From NCBI GenBank assembly GCA_000711775.1, contig ARYC01000392.1:1-64000 (forward strand): 64,000 bases of DNA, read 5' to 3'. The notes below the pieces were generated by a model that saw nothing but the letters and a program-made list of their open reading frames with translations, did not search any database and was not told where the DNA came from. The translations under genes were made by a program, and so were the position numbers. The number at the start of each line of letters is the position of its first letter. The stretch's first letter is position 1. Shown in pieces: positions 21,323 through 33,718 of the stretch. This stretch comes from Oxytricha trifallax (taxonomy: Eukaryota; Ciliophora; Spirotrichea; Sporadotrichida; Oxytrichidae).

Positions 21323-23540
21323 AAATCAATCATTCCATGCGTTATAGTCATCGGACTCATGTATGCCTTTGGTTTAGAGGTAAGTCTTTTTCTTGTTTTA
21401 ATTTATATTTTAGTACGACTGGGTCTGGCTCCTCTTCCTGCTATTAAAAATAAAATATAACAATTTGATAATATTAATTCCCCTTCGGAGTGATTCCATT
21501 CACCTATGTCACATCATTCATGTTCAGCAACGAGAATATCAAATTTGAGTAATTTAACAATTTTAATATGTCACAGACCTTCACTATCTTCTTGCATTTC
21601 GTTATTTCTGGAATTGGTTCTATAGTAGCTTCAATTCTTAGATTAATTTCTTCCACTTATGCAGTAGGAGATGCACTTAACTGGGTTTTTAGATTACTCC
21701 CAACTTATTGCCTCACTGATAGTATCATGTAAAATTATATCTATTTTTAGAGTTTCTTCAAAACAATTGCTATGGTTTATCAAGCTACAAATATGAATTA
21801 ATAATAAATATTTATAAAACTACTAAATCCGCCTTAATTGTCATAAGACCAGAACTAGACAAGCCAGACACCGACGTAAACGCAATTGGTGGTGATATTT
21901 TGATGATTTGTCTTCATGCAATTTATAAATCTTTCACTTTTTTATATTAGTAATTTAACTATTAAAATGAGTAAATTTTCTGGACTATCATGCTGATTCT
22001 CATTGAAGCAAGAGCCTTTACATGTTTAGATGGTCTTTTTAACCTTTGCAAGGGAAAAAGAATTGCTGAGAGATAAGATCTCAATCTAGACCCAGATGTC
22101 ATTGAAGAAGAAAATAGAATCTCTAGCTTAAGACCAGACGAAATAAAGGTCAGAGTAAACTTTAGCATAAACTCAATTATTTTAAAAGTCAAAATTTAAG
22201 GTTAAATAAGTTCAGAAAGGTCTATACTCAAGCTTTAAGAAAGCCATACCTCGCAGTTGAGAAAACATCATTCGGTCTTGACTATGGTGAATGCTTTGCT
22301 CTCCTAGGAGATTTATTTAATATTTTTTCATATTTTTCGAGTTAATGGTGCTGGTAAGACCACATGCTTTAAGAGTTTGACAGGTGAAATTGCTCCAACT
22401 TAAGGAGAGATTTATAGTTTATTTTAAAGATAACTATCAACGGAATGTATTATATATATAAACAGTAAAAGCAAATTTTGCTTCATTTATTTTTGAATGG
22501 ACATTCAAAGAGACTTCGCAAAAGTTAGAAAGCTAATAGGTTACTGTCCTCAACATGATTCAATCTTTGACACAATGAGTGTAGAAGAGCATCTTGAGTA
22601 TTATGCCAAAATTAAGGGAATTAGAAAGGAGAGAATTCCAGGTCTTGTAGAAAAGTAAATCTAAGAAATGAATCTTGAGGAGCATAGAAAGAAACTAGCT
22701 GGAGCCCTCTCAGGAGGAAACAAGAGAAAACTATCAGTAGCTATTTGCGTCATTGGAAATCCTCCTATTATTTTGCTTGATGAGCCCTCAGCTGGTATGG
22801 ATCCTGAAGCCAGAAGATTTATGTGGTCAGTCGTTGCTAAAATTTCTTAACAAAGAAAGAAGTCAGCTGTCATTCTAACCACTCACTCTATGGAAGAAGC
22901 TGAGGCACTTTCAACAAAGATGGGAATTATGGTGAAAGGTGGTATCTTCAGATGTTTTTCAAAAAATACTATATACAGCTTTAATTTAAATATTTTTTAT
23001 TGCCTAGAATTATGGACTAGGATCAGAGAAATCTATTTTATTTTAGAAATTTTTTTTAGATTGTTTAAAACTAATATCTCAAGCTAAAGTTAAAATTACC
23101 TTTTATTTTATCAACAGAAATATAGATGGATGGAATTAAAAATGATTTTTCAAGTTTATCAAAGTTAAGTTGAAGTCCTAGAGCATTACAATGATTACTA
23201 CAAAATGAGAGTGCCAAAAGGTGACAAGTCAATCGGATTTGTCTTCAGTCTCATTGAAAACAAGAGGGAAGAGTACAAAATCAGTGAATATTCAGCTTCT
23301 CAAACAACCCTAGAACAAATCTCAAGATTAATACTTTTTAAATACCTTTTAATTTGGTAATTATCTATAATCATTAAATTGAGTTAAATCTTCTAGACAT
23401 TTGCAAATCTTATATGAATTGTTATGGTAAGACAGTTGACTCACAAAGATCCAAGTCAAGCAAATCTTGACCCAAAAAGTACCTCGTCCAATCCGCTTAT
23501 CCAAAAGTAAAATAAGGGAAAGGGCATGGAAAACTTTTGA
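21323..23540 (+). CDS. ABCA gene 1, block A: end of TMD2 and most of NBD2 (scrambled)
   Basis: Plus-strand block beginning at pointer AAATCAATCATT (21323-21334), which continues the protein from block B. It encodes the last TMD2 helices ([16 protein letters not shown], intron, [39 protein letters not shown]). NBD2 follows: NGAGKTT (Walker A, interrupted by an IES), YCPQHD (Q-loop), [17 protein letters not shown] (signature), [12 protein letters not shown] (Walker B) and [10 protein letters not shown] (H-loop). At 22944-22957 the reading leaves for block C and returns at 23164. It leaves again at 23401-23412 and returns at 23424 until TGA 23538-23540. The 200 bases at 22958-23163 are therefore IES. 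The product is one half of a full ABCA-type transporter, a membrane lipid exporter in the well-studied members. Confidence 0.9.
21380..21413 (+). other. Conserved 34-bp intron, ABCA gene 1
   Basis: GTAAGT...TTTTAG after the GLE codons, phase 0. The same intron position occurs in all five ABCA genes (35043, 43672, 51113, 58557). Confidence 0.85.
22311..22341 (+). other. 31-bp IES inside the NBD2 P-loop, gene 1
   Basis: GAG at 22308-22310 and 22339-22341. Removal restores [11 protein letters not shown]. IESs sit at the same codons in genes 2 and 3 but not in gene 4. Confidence 0.75.
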
Positions 23541-23688
23541 ACATAATATCCTACATATAACTCACGCATTAATATTTTCATAAGAAAAATAGATTTGTTA
23601 TAAAAACCTAATTATTTCATAAAAGCATATTTCAACTTTAATAACATTTTTACAATTTACTAATTTCATCAACATAAATACTAAAATT

Positions 23689-26000
23689 AATGATTGATTT
23701 GAAGATATCAAAGGCCAAATTACTAATTAAAAATTTAAACAAATAGATCTAATCCACTAATTAGTTGCATATGCTTTAGGTTCTTTTCTTATGGGTGAGT
23801 TTAATTTTTTAATATAAATTTTATTTTTAATATTTAATAGTAGTATTTCAAACATTCATGTTAAAAATACTCAATTTAAAAAAAAATAATTTGCAATAAT
23901 ATTAATATATAAACTCTATTTTCTCTTTCATTTACAATGAAGCTCACAATTGCAGCAGGAATTAAGGCAAAACCAATCGAGACAACAAACACAATAAATA
24001 TTCTTTCACTCTATATACCTTTCAATATTGCTATTGTCTGTCTCTGAGTTTCTTAGTAAAAAAAAGCATAATTTATAATTGATATAGATAACCTTGAAAT
24101 TAAAGTTTGGATTACCAGTTGCTTGCTTAAGAATTGACTCGTACATAAATTATTTCAATTGCAATTGAAAAATGAAACTTTGTATTAGTGAGTTGCTTTA
24201 TCAGCTTCAAAGATGTAGTATGAGCTGTAAATCATAAATATTTAAGGTAAGACAATAATTTCGTGTCCTAAACTATAATCATCACTTATTGGCTAACAAA
24301 AATAAGAATTAGTAAAACATCGAAAAAAAACATTTAGTTCTTTTTATAATCATATTCATTATTTGCTTGAGTGGGAAATAATAATCTGAATTATATATTC
24401 TAAGAAAGAGTCAAAGAAGAACGAGACCTTTGAAAAAGCGAATCCAATAAGAACCAAAATAACTGGAATAATGATTTCTGTAACTAGACCTTTTACGTTT
24501 CTCTTGTAAATATTTAATCTTTTTTTGAATAGAGCTGTGAAGTTAATCCAAAAAACATTCATTGATCCAGTTTCAAAGTCTTTCATTAGTTTTTATATGA
24601 ATTATTAAGCTTAAATAATTGGGTTTATACAATTTTATTTAAAATCTTCGGCAATCGAGTAATCGTCGTCATCCAACAGTCTTTAGTTAAAGATAAATAA
24701 TGAATAGTTATCTTTCTAACTCTTAATTTCCTCCAAAGCTTTCTTGTCATCATTTGAATCATTCCTTAGTAATTTATCGCAATACTTCTTCTAGAGTTGT
24801 TACTGAGATTCCATAACTTCTAATATCAAGTTTGTCAAGATCATCATCAAATTAGACAAAGAATTCCTTGAATTTGTATGATAAGGCTGTTGGAATTTGG
24901 TAAGTTATTTCACTAGAAACTTCTGAGAGTTTATTTAGATATCTTTTAAGTATCTGCCTACTTTAGTGTTTGCTTCCTTGTTATTTTTTACCATAGTCAA
25001 GTTAGTTGATTTTATAATTTCAATAAATTTTAAAAATATTAAAGTTTGATTAAAAATTATGGAAATGTATCATCTACAACGAAGCATTTTAAATGCAAAG
25101 AGAGATGTCGGTAGAGTATTTATTTTTATTTATAAACTTTTAATAAGAGGAAATTATTAAACTTTAAGCTTTATGGTTGGGCAAGGATCTATAACTTATT
25201 TTTAATATGAAATTATGAAATTCAATAATAAAAATAAAAAGTCAAGTTATAACCAACACCGAATCTATTCTTAAGGAAGAGTGAACTACCAAGACAAACT
25301 AGTTTACCACCTGTCATAATACCAATTCTATCACCAAGAATATCTGCCTCATCCATATAATGAGTAGTGAGAATGATGATTCTGTTGTTCTTGTAGTTCT
25401 TCAACATGTTCCAAAGCTTTCTTCTAGCACTAAGATCTTAATTTTAAAGTTGTTCATCGAGTAGTACGAGCTTTGAACCTCCAATTAAAGCAATAGCGAC
25501 GGAAAGCTTTCTTCTATTACCTCCAGATAATTTCTTTGCTTCAATGTCTTAAATTAGAAAAATTATTATTAAAGTTTTTTAATCTTTGCTATGGTAAACA
25601 TCAACATCAACTAACATCTTCTTGATTTCTTCCTTTTTATTCGCTAATATTTTGCTTTATCTTATTACTCATAATTACTATTATGACTGTCTAACACTGG
25701 ACATATCTTGGAACATATCATGGCCAAAGTATCTTTAATTATCCTTCCTTCTCTAATCTTAATGTTCAAACTATTATATAAATAATAAAACGATTATTAA
25801 ATTAAAACCCTTGACTGCCGAAAATCCATTAGGGTATGTTTTTTGAAGGTCTTAAATTTTAAGAATTTTGTTTTCAAGTTCTTATGCTTAGACTTCTCTT
25901 TGAACTGGCTCAAAATTTTCTTTCTTCATGTCTTTTGTCTCAAAGCCAAATAAAATTAAGATTAGATTTGGTACCTAACCAATAGGATGCAGAGCAGAAG
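23689..26000 (-). CDS. ABCA gene 1, block B: alternate MDSs of NBD1 and TMD2
   Basis: Minus-strand block holding every second MDS of the middle of the protein. It contains a 39-bp MDS (25962-26000), [13 protein letters not shown]... before NBD1, [30 protein letters not shown] with LVLLDE, and [14 protein letters not shown]. It also has the post-NBD1 linker, TM7 ([19 protein letters not shown]) and helices [17 protein letters not shown] and ISNLAFDIF. It ends at AATGATTGATTT (23689-23700), the inverted pointer to block A. Alone it is interrupted every 20-200 bases. The missing pieces are all in block D, in the same order. A conventional IES (about 25004-25243) carries TAACTTGACT repeats. The first TMD is absent here and found only in D. 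Confidence 0.88.
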
Positions 26001-26015
26001 ATTATTTTTTCTTAA

Positions 26016-26575
26016 ATCTTCAGATGTTTCGGATCTAGTCAGCACATCAAGAGCAAGTACGGTACCGGTTACGAAATTGAAGTGAAAGTAAGAAAATTGA
26101 ACGAGGAAGATCATCACATCATGGCCTAGAATTAAATATATTAAGAGCTAGAAATCTATACACTTTGATCAAATAATTCCACTTCTCAAGTCCAAAATGA
26201 TTGAACCTTTCTTAATTAATGAACTCAGATACGGCGGCTTCGGTAATGATTTAGTATCAGAGGCAGATGAGCACGATGGACTTATTGAATGCCACAATCT
26301 TTTGAACTGGGTTTATGTAGAACAAGCTGGAATGAAAATCATTATTCCACAAAAGAATTTAGTTCAAATTACCCTCTTTATATTTTTTTAGAATAATTTT
26401 AACTCTTTTTATAATAACGGCTTATGCGATGACTTTGGTTAAGTTGTTAATTGAATAAGGAAATTGATTTATAAAATATATTTTAAAAAAGTATATGTTA
26501 ATTTTTTATTGCAAATCTTAAGATTGATGATGGTAATATACCTAAATTCCACAAAGTAAATGGCATGGTAAGACA
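26016..26575 (+). CDS. ABCA gene 1, block C: two MDSs of the NBD2 tail
   Basis: Plus strand. C1 (26016-26446) starts with ATCTTCAGATGTTT, shared with 22944-22957. It encodes [20 protein letters not shown] through FNELRYGGFGNDL-type sequence to GLCDDFGQV, and ends with GTTAAGTTG, shared with 23164-23172. A small IES near 26355-26415 interrupts [12 protein letters not shown]2 (26509-26575) starts with TTGCAAATCTTA and ends with ATGGTAAGACA. It supplies KIDDGNIPKFHKVNG, missing from block A. Only 15 bases separate C1 from the last MDS of block B. Gene 2 carries the same protein segment uninterrupted, which confirms the order. Confidence 0.9.
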
Positions 26576-26651
26576 TTTTAAATATCTGATTATTTCGAGT
26601 TTGTTCTTTTTTTATTTGTTTTATATAAAATTAGGATTTTTAGTTTAAATA

Positions 26652-26683
26652 CAAATTACTAATCCAATATGCTGATAGATCTA
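26652..26683 (-). other. 32-bp nano-MDS in TMD2
   Basis: Pointers CAAATTACTAAT (26652-26663) and ATAGATCTA (26675-26683) recur in block B at 23716-23727 and 23743-23751. It contributes SAYW between SGLDL and ISNLAFD. Confidence 0.88.
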
Positions 26684-29600
26684 CTCTATAAATTAAATCT
26701 CAAAATTTTCCAATAAATATTCCATTAGCTTGCTATTTATGTAAAATAGTTTATTAGTTATAGGATGTCCCTGTGTAATAACCTTACTTATTTATAATAA
26801 ATCATACATAAATTGAGGGAAATATGCTGCAACATCTTAAGAAGTTGTGTTGATGAAGCTTGAAACTTATCATAAATCTTATTTTAAAGGGGAAAATTCT
26901 TACATTTCTAGATTTTATTTATAAAAATTATTTATTGGTTTGGAAAAAAAAAAGTTTTTTCATTGATTAATCAAAATTAATGGTTAATAATTTTCTATTT
27001 TATACTTTAAATTAACATATCCTCAATTGTAGGTTATAATTTAAATATCTTATAAATACAAAGTATGAGCCGTATCTGAATGGTGAGTATGGCTTGTTGA
27101 GTCTTGACATGAAAACATCATCATCAAATTTGTAGAGATTTTCAGTCAAGTTTGCTGAAGTGTAGTTATTCATGACTACATCAAAGGCATCTTGGTAATA
27201 TGGTAGTCCTTGAAAGAATTATTAAGAAGTAAAACTTGAATTTCTTATGTTTCCATTCATGGTCATTCTTTGTCTTAGTGGGTATTCATAAGGAGATAGC
27301 TCTCTGTTTTTAGAGTTAAAGATTTATAGGCATAAAATATTGAAGGAATACATTTGATTTGAGAAAATTGATTAAAATTAAATTTTAATTAAGTATAAAT
27401 TCCCTTTAGTTTTGTTTTTAAACCCTAACAATCTAATACTCTCTTGATATCGCAATAACATTAAGCTGTGGTTGTTAATGCTAAAATGGATTGATATTAT
27501 TGCCCAAGAGAGAAACCATTAAATTATGTTTGGGATTTTGGCCATAATAAAATTATACTACTTCCTGATATGATTCAAATATTGCAAATCGTAAAGTCCA
27601 GCAAATTTGAAGGATATAATGTGGAATTTATATAAATTAATCAAAATGGATTCGATAACTGCCTTGATTTATTATCTAATAAATTTAATTTTATTTCATT
27701 TTCCCTAATCCAATGTATTCAAACAATACTAATATATATAAGACATTTTATTTTAAATCATCACCATGACCTACTTTCAAGAATACTTCTTCTTTTAAAT
27801 AAAAATATATAACAGTGAGAGTTTCTTAACATCTCCAATTTTCTCTTTTAAGTATCTGCTAAAATGAATATTTTAAAATGATAATTAGATTTAACTCTAA
27901 AATATAAATTAAAATAAATTTTTTGCAAAAGTTTTTAAATTAATTTATTTTTATGATGATTCTGTTGTGCTTGTAGTTATAAATTTAATATAAATATAAG
28001 ATCCATTCCAGCTGTAGGTTCATCGATATATTTAGATTTTTTTGATTCTTATATATGTTTATTTTAAGTAGAAATAATGAATATAAATAAAAATGCCATT
28101 TTAAAATATATATTAGCTCTTTACACCTCTTAAATTTATAAATTCAAATATTTTTTATTGACAATGACTAAATAAGAAAGTTCTTCCTTTTTATGTTTAC
28201 TGTCAACTCCCTTGAAATAAATATATTTAAGTTATAATTTATAAATCGCAGAAAATATCTAAATGCTCTTCTGGTGTAAGTAGATCAAACAAGACATCAT
28301 GTTAGGGACATACTCCCAAGGACTGTCTTACAAGAGATCTATAATTTAATATACATTTATAAATACTTTTAGGCCAAATACTTCGCAATGACCTCCAGTG
28401 GAGTTCACAAGACCAGTAAGCATAGAGATTAAAAACCACTAATAATCCTTAAATTCTTTATTTAATAATATATAAAATTAAAAATCTATTAGTTAACAAT
28501 TTTAAATTAGAAATATATAGTCTATTATTTTTCCATGAAAACGAGTTAACTCATTTATTAACTTTGAAACAAAAATATATATCTAATTATATTCGGATTT
28601 AAGAATTGCAATACATTTGTTCTAGTTTTTTTAATAAAAATATATAGTTCTTTACTAAAAATATAACTCAAATTTAAACATCTTTAAATTTGCTTTATTT
28701 GAAAATTGAATAGGATTCAGTATTTTAAAATACAATAAATCCCTTTTCTTCTATTATGATTTCAATTAATCAATTATATAAGATCTATAGAATATATATA
28801 ATTTTTGTTTTATGAGGTTTAATTGTAGTTGTTTTACCAGCTCCATTATGACCTAGTAACGCAAAGATTTAACCAGTATACATCTTAATGTTATAATTTT
28901 GATGGCTTCTATATTTACTTTTATTGAATTTATATTATAATATTATAATTTTAAGCATATAAATTTAAATAAAATGCTTCTTATATATTTCTCAAAGTTA
29001 TCTGAACCTTCTTCCATATCTTAATTAAAAATATTTAATTAAATTGCTAGGGTGTCTTTAATGAATTCTATTTTTAGATTTGAAATCACAATAAACTTTA
29101 TCATTTTAAGAGCAGAAGAAGTATAATTATTTATTTACTATTTGTGATTTAAATTAATCTAATTATACCAAGGTTTTCTAAGTCCATAGGCACTTGGGAG
29201 AACGTTATCTAAGTAAAGTCCAAGGAGCAAGCATATCAAGAATGAGACTGCCATTAAAATCAAACAGCTAACAAATCTGTAGTTTTAATAAACTGTGTTG
29301 ATATTTTCATTACTGAGTCCAATTATATAAAAGTAAATTATTCTAGAATATATGGAGCAAATAAATTAAGATTAAGCAATTAACAAATAATTAGTTTAAA
29401 TTAATATAAAATAAAAGCAATTGATAAAAAATAATAAATTTTATTTAAGCATTGAATGCCATTTAATTATCAAAATTAAATAAAATTAAGAGGATTGATA
29501 AATTTAATTTATAAAATAAAACTGTAATATAAAGTAAAAAAGGAATGTTGATGACATTAATAAATTAACAAAAAATTAATTTCTTTAATTTTTAAAAATA

Positions 29601-32600
29601 TGGTTCCATAATTTTAATTAATAACTTTTTAATTTAAGTAATTAAACATTTTAAACATCTTGCTTCTTATAAATATTACATAAATTTTCTTATGAATATT
29701 TTTTTAATAATAATTATGCATATGAAAAAATATGTATGATAATAATTATGATATCTCTATAATGTACTAGCTTTTAATAAGATATATTAAAAACTTTAAG
29801 TTTTAAATTATTTGAAAGCTCGAAGATGAAAAAAAGTACCAAAATAAAATGAATATATTAAATAAGGCATAATTTATTGGATAGTTGAAGTAGTTTTTAA
29901 AATAAGATTGATTTACCAAAACATAACAGTAAATATATCTAAAAAAGTTAAATTATTTTTTCAAGAGAAAGTAAAAAATAAATTTAGACTTAGCTCATCA
30001 AATATAGATTTTATAATTAAAAAAATGTAAAATAAGCTTATGTCTTTATTATAAATCAAATTATTGTTTTCATAATTATTATTATTTTTTCACTCTACAA
30101 TTTTACTAGAATTCTAGTCAATAGAGTTAAAGTATATTTGGTAATCATTATAATTTAATTGATTATAATTGCTTTCAAATAGTGCCAAGTTGGCGCAACC
30201 TCTCTAGACTGCGACAGTACTCAATAATGAAGCAAGATTAAAATATATTAAAACAAAAAATATATTTAATGATTCTTCTAGCCTTCCCCTACATTAGGGT
30301 CTCTTACTGCTTAATCTATGAAACTGGTGCCGAAGTAGATAAGTGTACCTGTAATTGCAGCAACTCTTGCTCTTGAGAAAAAGGATTGCAATAGGATGCA
30401 GAAACCAAAGAGCGACAGTCCAAATACCCAGAAGTACAGGAATATGATTCCTTTATTCGAATTCACAAATGCGGTAGGTGCCAATTAAAAAACAAAAATA
30501 CTTTATTCAGTAAGTTTTTTATTGAAATACTGTATTTTAATATGATTTCATTATATTGCTTCATGCGGGTATTAAGGTTAAGACATTTGTAATATATGAA
30601 ATTATAATAATTTAGTATGTTTCGCACAAATTTTTGATAATAGAAAATTGTGATAGTCTTATATTTATCTATTTATTAGTAATTATTTCAATCGAAATTT
30701 CATTTTCACAGATTGGTCATTGATTATTCAATCAAACATGTGCAACACTTTTAAGCATTTAATTTATTTTTATAAAGAAATCAAATAATAATAATATGAA
30801 AGAGATGTCTATCTTTAATGAATCAAAAAGATCAAACATCTCTCTAAATGTTCTTTATAAATTACAATTCTAATATAAAACTTTAGTTTATTTATAAATG
30901 TAATTCCTGGAATTCTGAAACTTGATTATTTAAATTAAAATATATAAATTCAAATAATTGAGTCTCTAGTTAAGCCTAGAATTTTAATTTTTATTTGGAA
31001 AAAAAAATATGGTTCTATTATAAATTTGATTAGATATGTTCACATCATACTTCTTGAAATTTTTGTATCTCTTAATCTTAAAATTAAATTTGTGTAAATA
31101 TTTATACTATAAAGATAAATAAAATTTTAGTCTAAAATATGTTGAGAGATAACTAGTGATAAAAATTTTAAAGAGAAATAATTTAAAAATTATTTGTTTT
31201 TTTCTCATCATTTTATTCTAAATTTAATCAATGATTACTTTGCATTAAGCATCAAAAGCTGATTTATTGAAGCGTTAATTCAAACCTTTTTTAATAAAAC
31301 TACTGAAGTTATATTAGGGTAATGAATATGATCAGACATAGGACACTGATTATGGTGACAACAATGAAATAGTAGGAAAACCACGAAAACCAGTAAGATG
31401 CATCTGATAGCCCCATCATCTTCATTGACTCTCTTGCTTTCGATTCTTTTTCAGCAACAATCACTATTTAATTTTACATTTCGTTTTTATGACTTTATAT
31501 ATTAAGGTTTCCATTTTATTATTGATGAATGTTACTAATGAGTCTGTAGACAGGCAATATGTACATAAGGAGCATGAAAAATGGAAGCATGCCTTCCAAT
31601 ACTTGCCCATAACTATCTGAGATATACTTATCTAAGATAAAAAATAAATCAAATGTCATTGCAATGGAGGCATTTTAGTATCACAATATAATTTGCTATC
31701 CAATTATGAACGAGAGAATAGCCTTGTTAAGTGTACATGTCATAAGACACCTTATCCTAGTCTCTCTCAAAAGTATAAATATTTATTTACGCATTAATTT
31801 TATATATTTGACCTAAAAATTTAATTGGAATACTTATCTGCCTTAAATGGAACAAGTGTCATAATAAACAATCGAATAGATTTTAGTTTCCAACTTTTGC
31901 TTGTAGAATCTCATTTGCTATCATATGCCAACTATGTTTATTTATCTCAAACTCAGATGCTGCTTCATTCAACTGTGATGAGCATAATAAATTGGTAACT
32001 TTATTTAAATTGATTTATTAATGATGGTATCTACTGGGCTTTAAATAAATTAAAATTAAAATCTACTGAGATTATCTCTCAGTTTTATGATCATTAAAAA
32101 TCAATCTCACTTCATAATCGGAGGCTGATCTCTCTTCAATTGAAAAACCAATGCAAACACCTGGATTATCAATATATTTATATAGTAATATTTTAAGATA
32201 AGCATCAGTCATGTAGTTGTCACTTTTAATGTAATCTCTGATCTCCCACCATGATATTAAACATAATTGCAATAATTAAAAAATTAAAATGATGACATTC
32301 TTTTTTCAGTGAAGTTGAGGTTAGCGTAAGACTGAATGCTCCTTCTTATTTGTTACATTAACTAAATTACATTTATATTTGTCTGTTTAGAAATTTGATG
32401 AGATTTTAATTGATATAATTATATTTTATTCATTATTCTATAGCATTAAATTGTACTTAGGATTAATCTATAATTTAAATATTTTATTTATGCTATATCA
32501 ATTCTAAGTTTTATTAATTTATTTTGAGTATAAATTGTAGTGTCAGGGGAGTTTTCCAATTATTTTACAAGATTCTTCTGAGCAATATCTAAAAAAAGTT

Positions 32601-33718
32601 TAGCTTCATTTTTAATAACTTAAAAATTATTTTAGCTGGATCCAGCTTCTAAAAATAGCTCTATTCTTGTTATATAATGAATAATATAATAAATATATTT
32701 AAATTGTTAGAGAGATGTGGGAATATCATTAAATATTATTTAAATTAAGAATATAAATTATCTCTGAAAATTATATTGAATTTTATAGATAATACAAGAA
32801 ATATTAATTAAATTTATTTTCTTATAAATTAAAGATTATTATATTCTAATTTAAGAAAAATTAAGTTATAAATATTGGCTATATTACTCAAATTTAATCA
32901 CATAAATTTGAGAATCTTTTTAATTCTTCAACAAATTTGGAAAATATTTTTTATATATTTAATTTAAACAAATTTAGCAAAATTAGTATTTTCAGAGGTA
33001 TAATGAAATGTCAAGAAGACAAATGAAATTTAATTTAGATAGTAACTTACTGGTATCTTAAATTTACTTGACTATCTAGTCAGTTAAAAATATTTACACT
33101 TTAAATGTATTTTCTCTTGCAAGGCAACCTTTAGGTAGGAATTAAAAAATGCTAAATTAACATTAAAAATAAGTTATTTATTTTTGTCAGTTAGTGCCTT
33201 TGGACCGGAAAAAGCTATAAGAGTTTTGGCATCGTCATTGTCTCTTGCAAATAAATGTAATTATAATATTATTAAGGTAGGAATTTGAGTACTGATGAGT
33301 GCTCCAAGAAGCTAATATTGCTAAAGGTCATGAACTGTTGGTAAGCTGTTGCTTAAGTGGCGGCTGATTTCATCGGATCAGTGGCGTTAGAAAGATAGTC
33401 TGCTGGGGCAAACAGCGAAGTCTACCACACGTTTGACCTAGCAGCTACATTCAAAATTACCACTTATTTTGTTATTTCTACTTTTCATTTATTGAATAAA
33501 GATGTAGCATATTTATAATAAAGTAGTGATCGTCTTTTGAAACAATAGCTCTAGCTAAAAATTAAAGAATAAAAAAGCATTTATTTTAAAGCGATTGCAA
33601 GTACTGCCATCAATACTACAGGACAGAAGAGCTCACAGAGTGAAGCACCGAGTGTCCTCTTCCAAATAATCCAATTTTTCTTCATCAAGGCACGATAGTG
33701 CCTGAAACGAGATCCCAT
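26652..33718 (-). CDS. ABCA gene 1, block D: N-terminus, TMD1 and alternate MDSs of NBD1/TMD2
   Basis: Minus strand from the ATG 33716-33718 (MGSRFRHYRALMKKNWIIWK). It encodes TM1, the large first extracellular domain (about 31800-33600, broken by AT-rich IESs), TMD1 helices (KMMGLSDASYWFSWFSYYF, GIIFLYFWVFGLSLFGFCIL, ITGTLIYFGTSF) and LPSAYGLRKPWY. From 29118 leftwards it holds only alternate MDSs shared with block B, among them the NBD1 Walker A (LLGHNGAGKTT, about 28830-28870), CPQHDVLFDLLTPEEHLDIF and ECD2 (TSANLTENLYKFDDDVFMSR). MDS sizes fall to 27-44 bp. Large AT-rich IESs (for example about 30500-31310) separate the N-terminal MDSs. Confidence 0.88.
26711..26737 (-). other. 27-bp nano-MDS in TMD2
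   Basis: Pointers CAATAAATATTC (26711-26722) and TTGCTATT (26730-26737) recur in block B at 23992-24003 and 24028-24035. Only seven bases are unique. Joined, the frame reads [18 protein letters not shown], as in gene 2. Confidence 0.88.
27953..27978 (-). pseudogene. Decayed duplicate of a block B NBD1 segment
   Basis: 25 of 26 bases match 25373-25398 of block B (the segment encoding NYKNNRII). It lies just beyond the nano-MDS at 27997, in the same order and orientation as in B, but is not bounded by usable coding sequence. It is best read as a relic of a time when block D held a complete copy. Confidence 0.8.
27997..28026 (-). other. 30-bp nano-MDS encoding the residues after NBD1 Walker B
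   Basis: Bounded by GATCTTA (27997-28003) and TCGATGAAC (28018-28026, minus sense), both also present in block B at 25431-25437 and 25452-25460. Inserted at B it turns LVLLDE...SAR into LLDEPTAGMDLSAR. Only 14 bases are not pointer. In block B the corresponding IES is 14 bases (25438-25451). Confidence 0.9.

Noticed and set aside
29400..30180. Possible gene in the AT-rich stretch within block D
   Set aside because: Low-complexity A/T sequence with stops in all frames, falling between MDSs that encode adjacent TMD1 parts. It is best read as IES.
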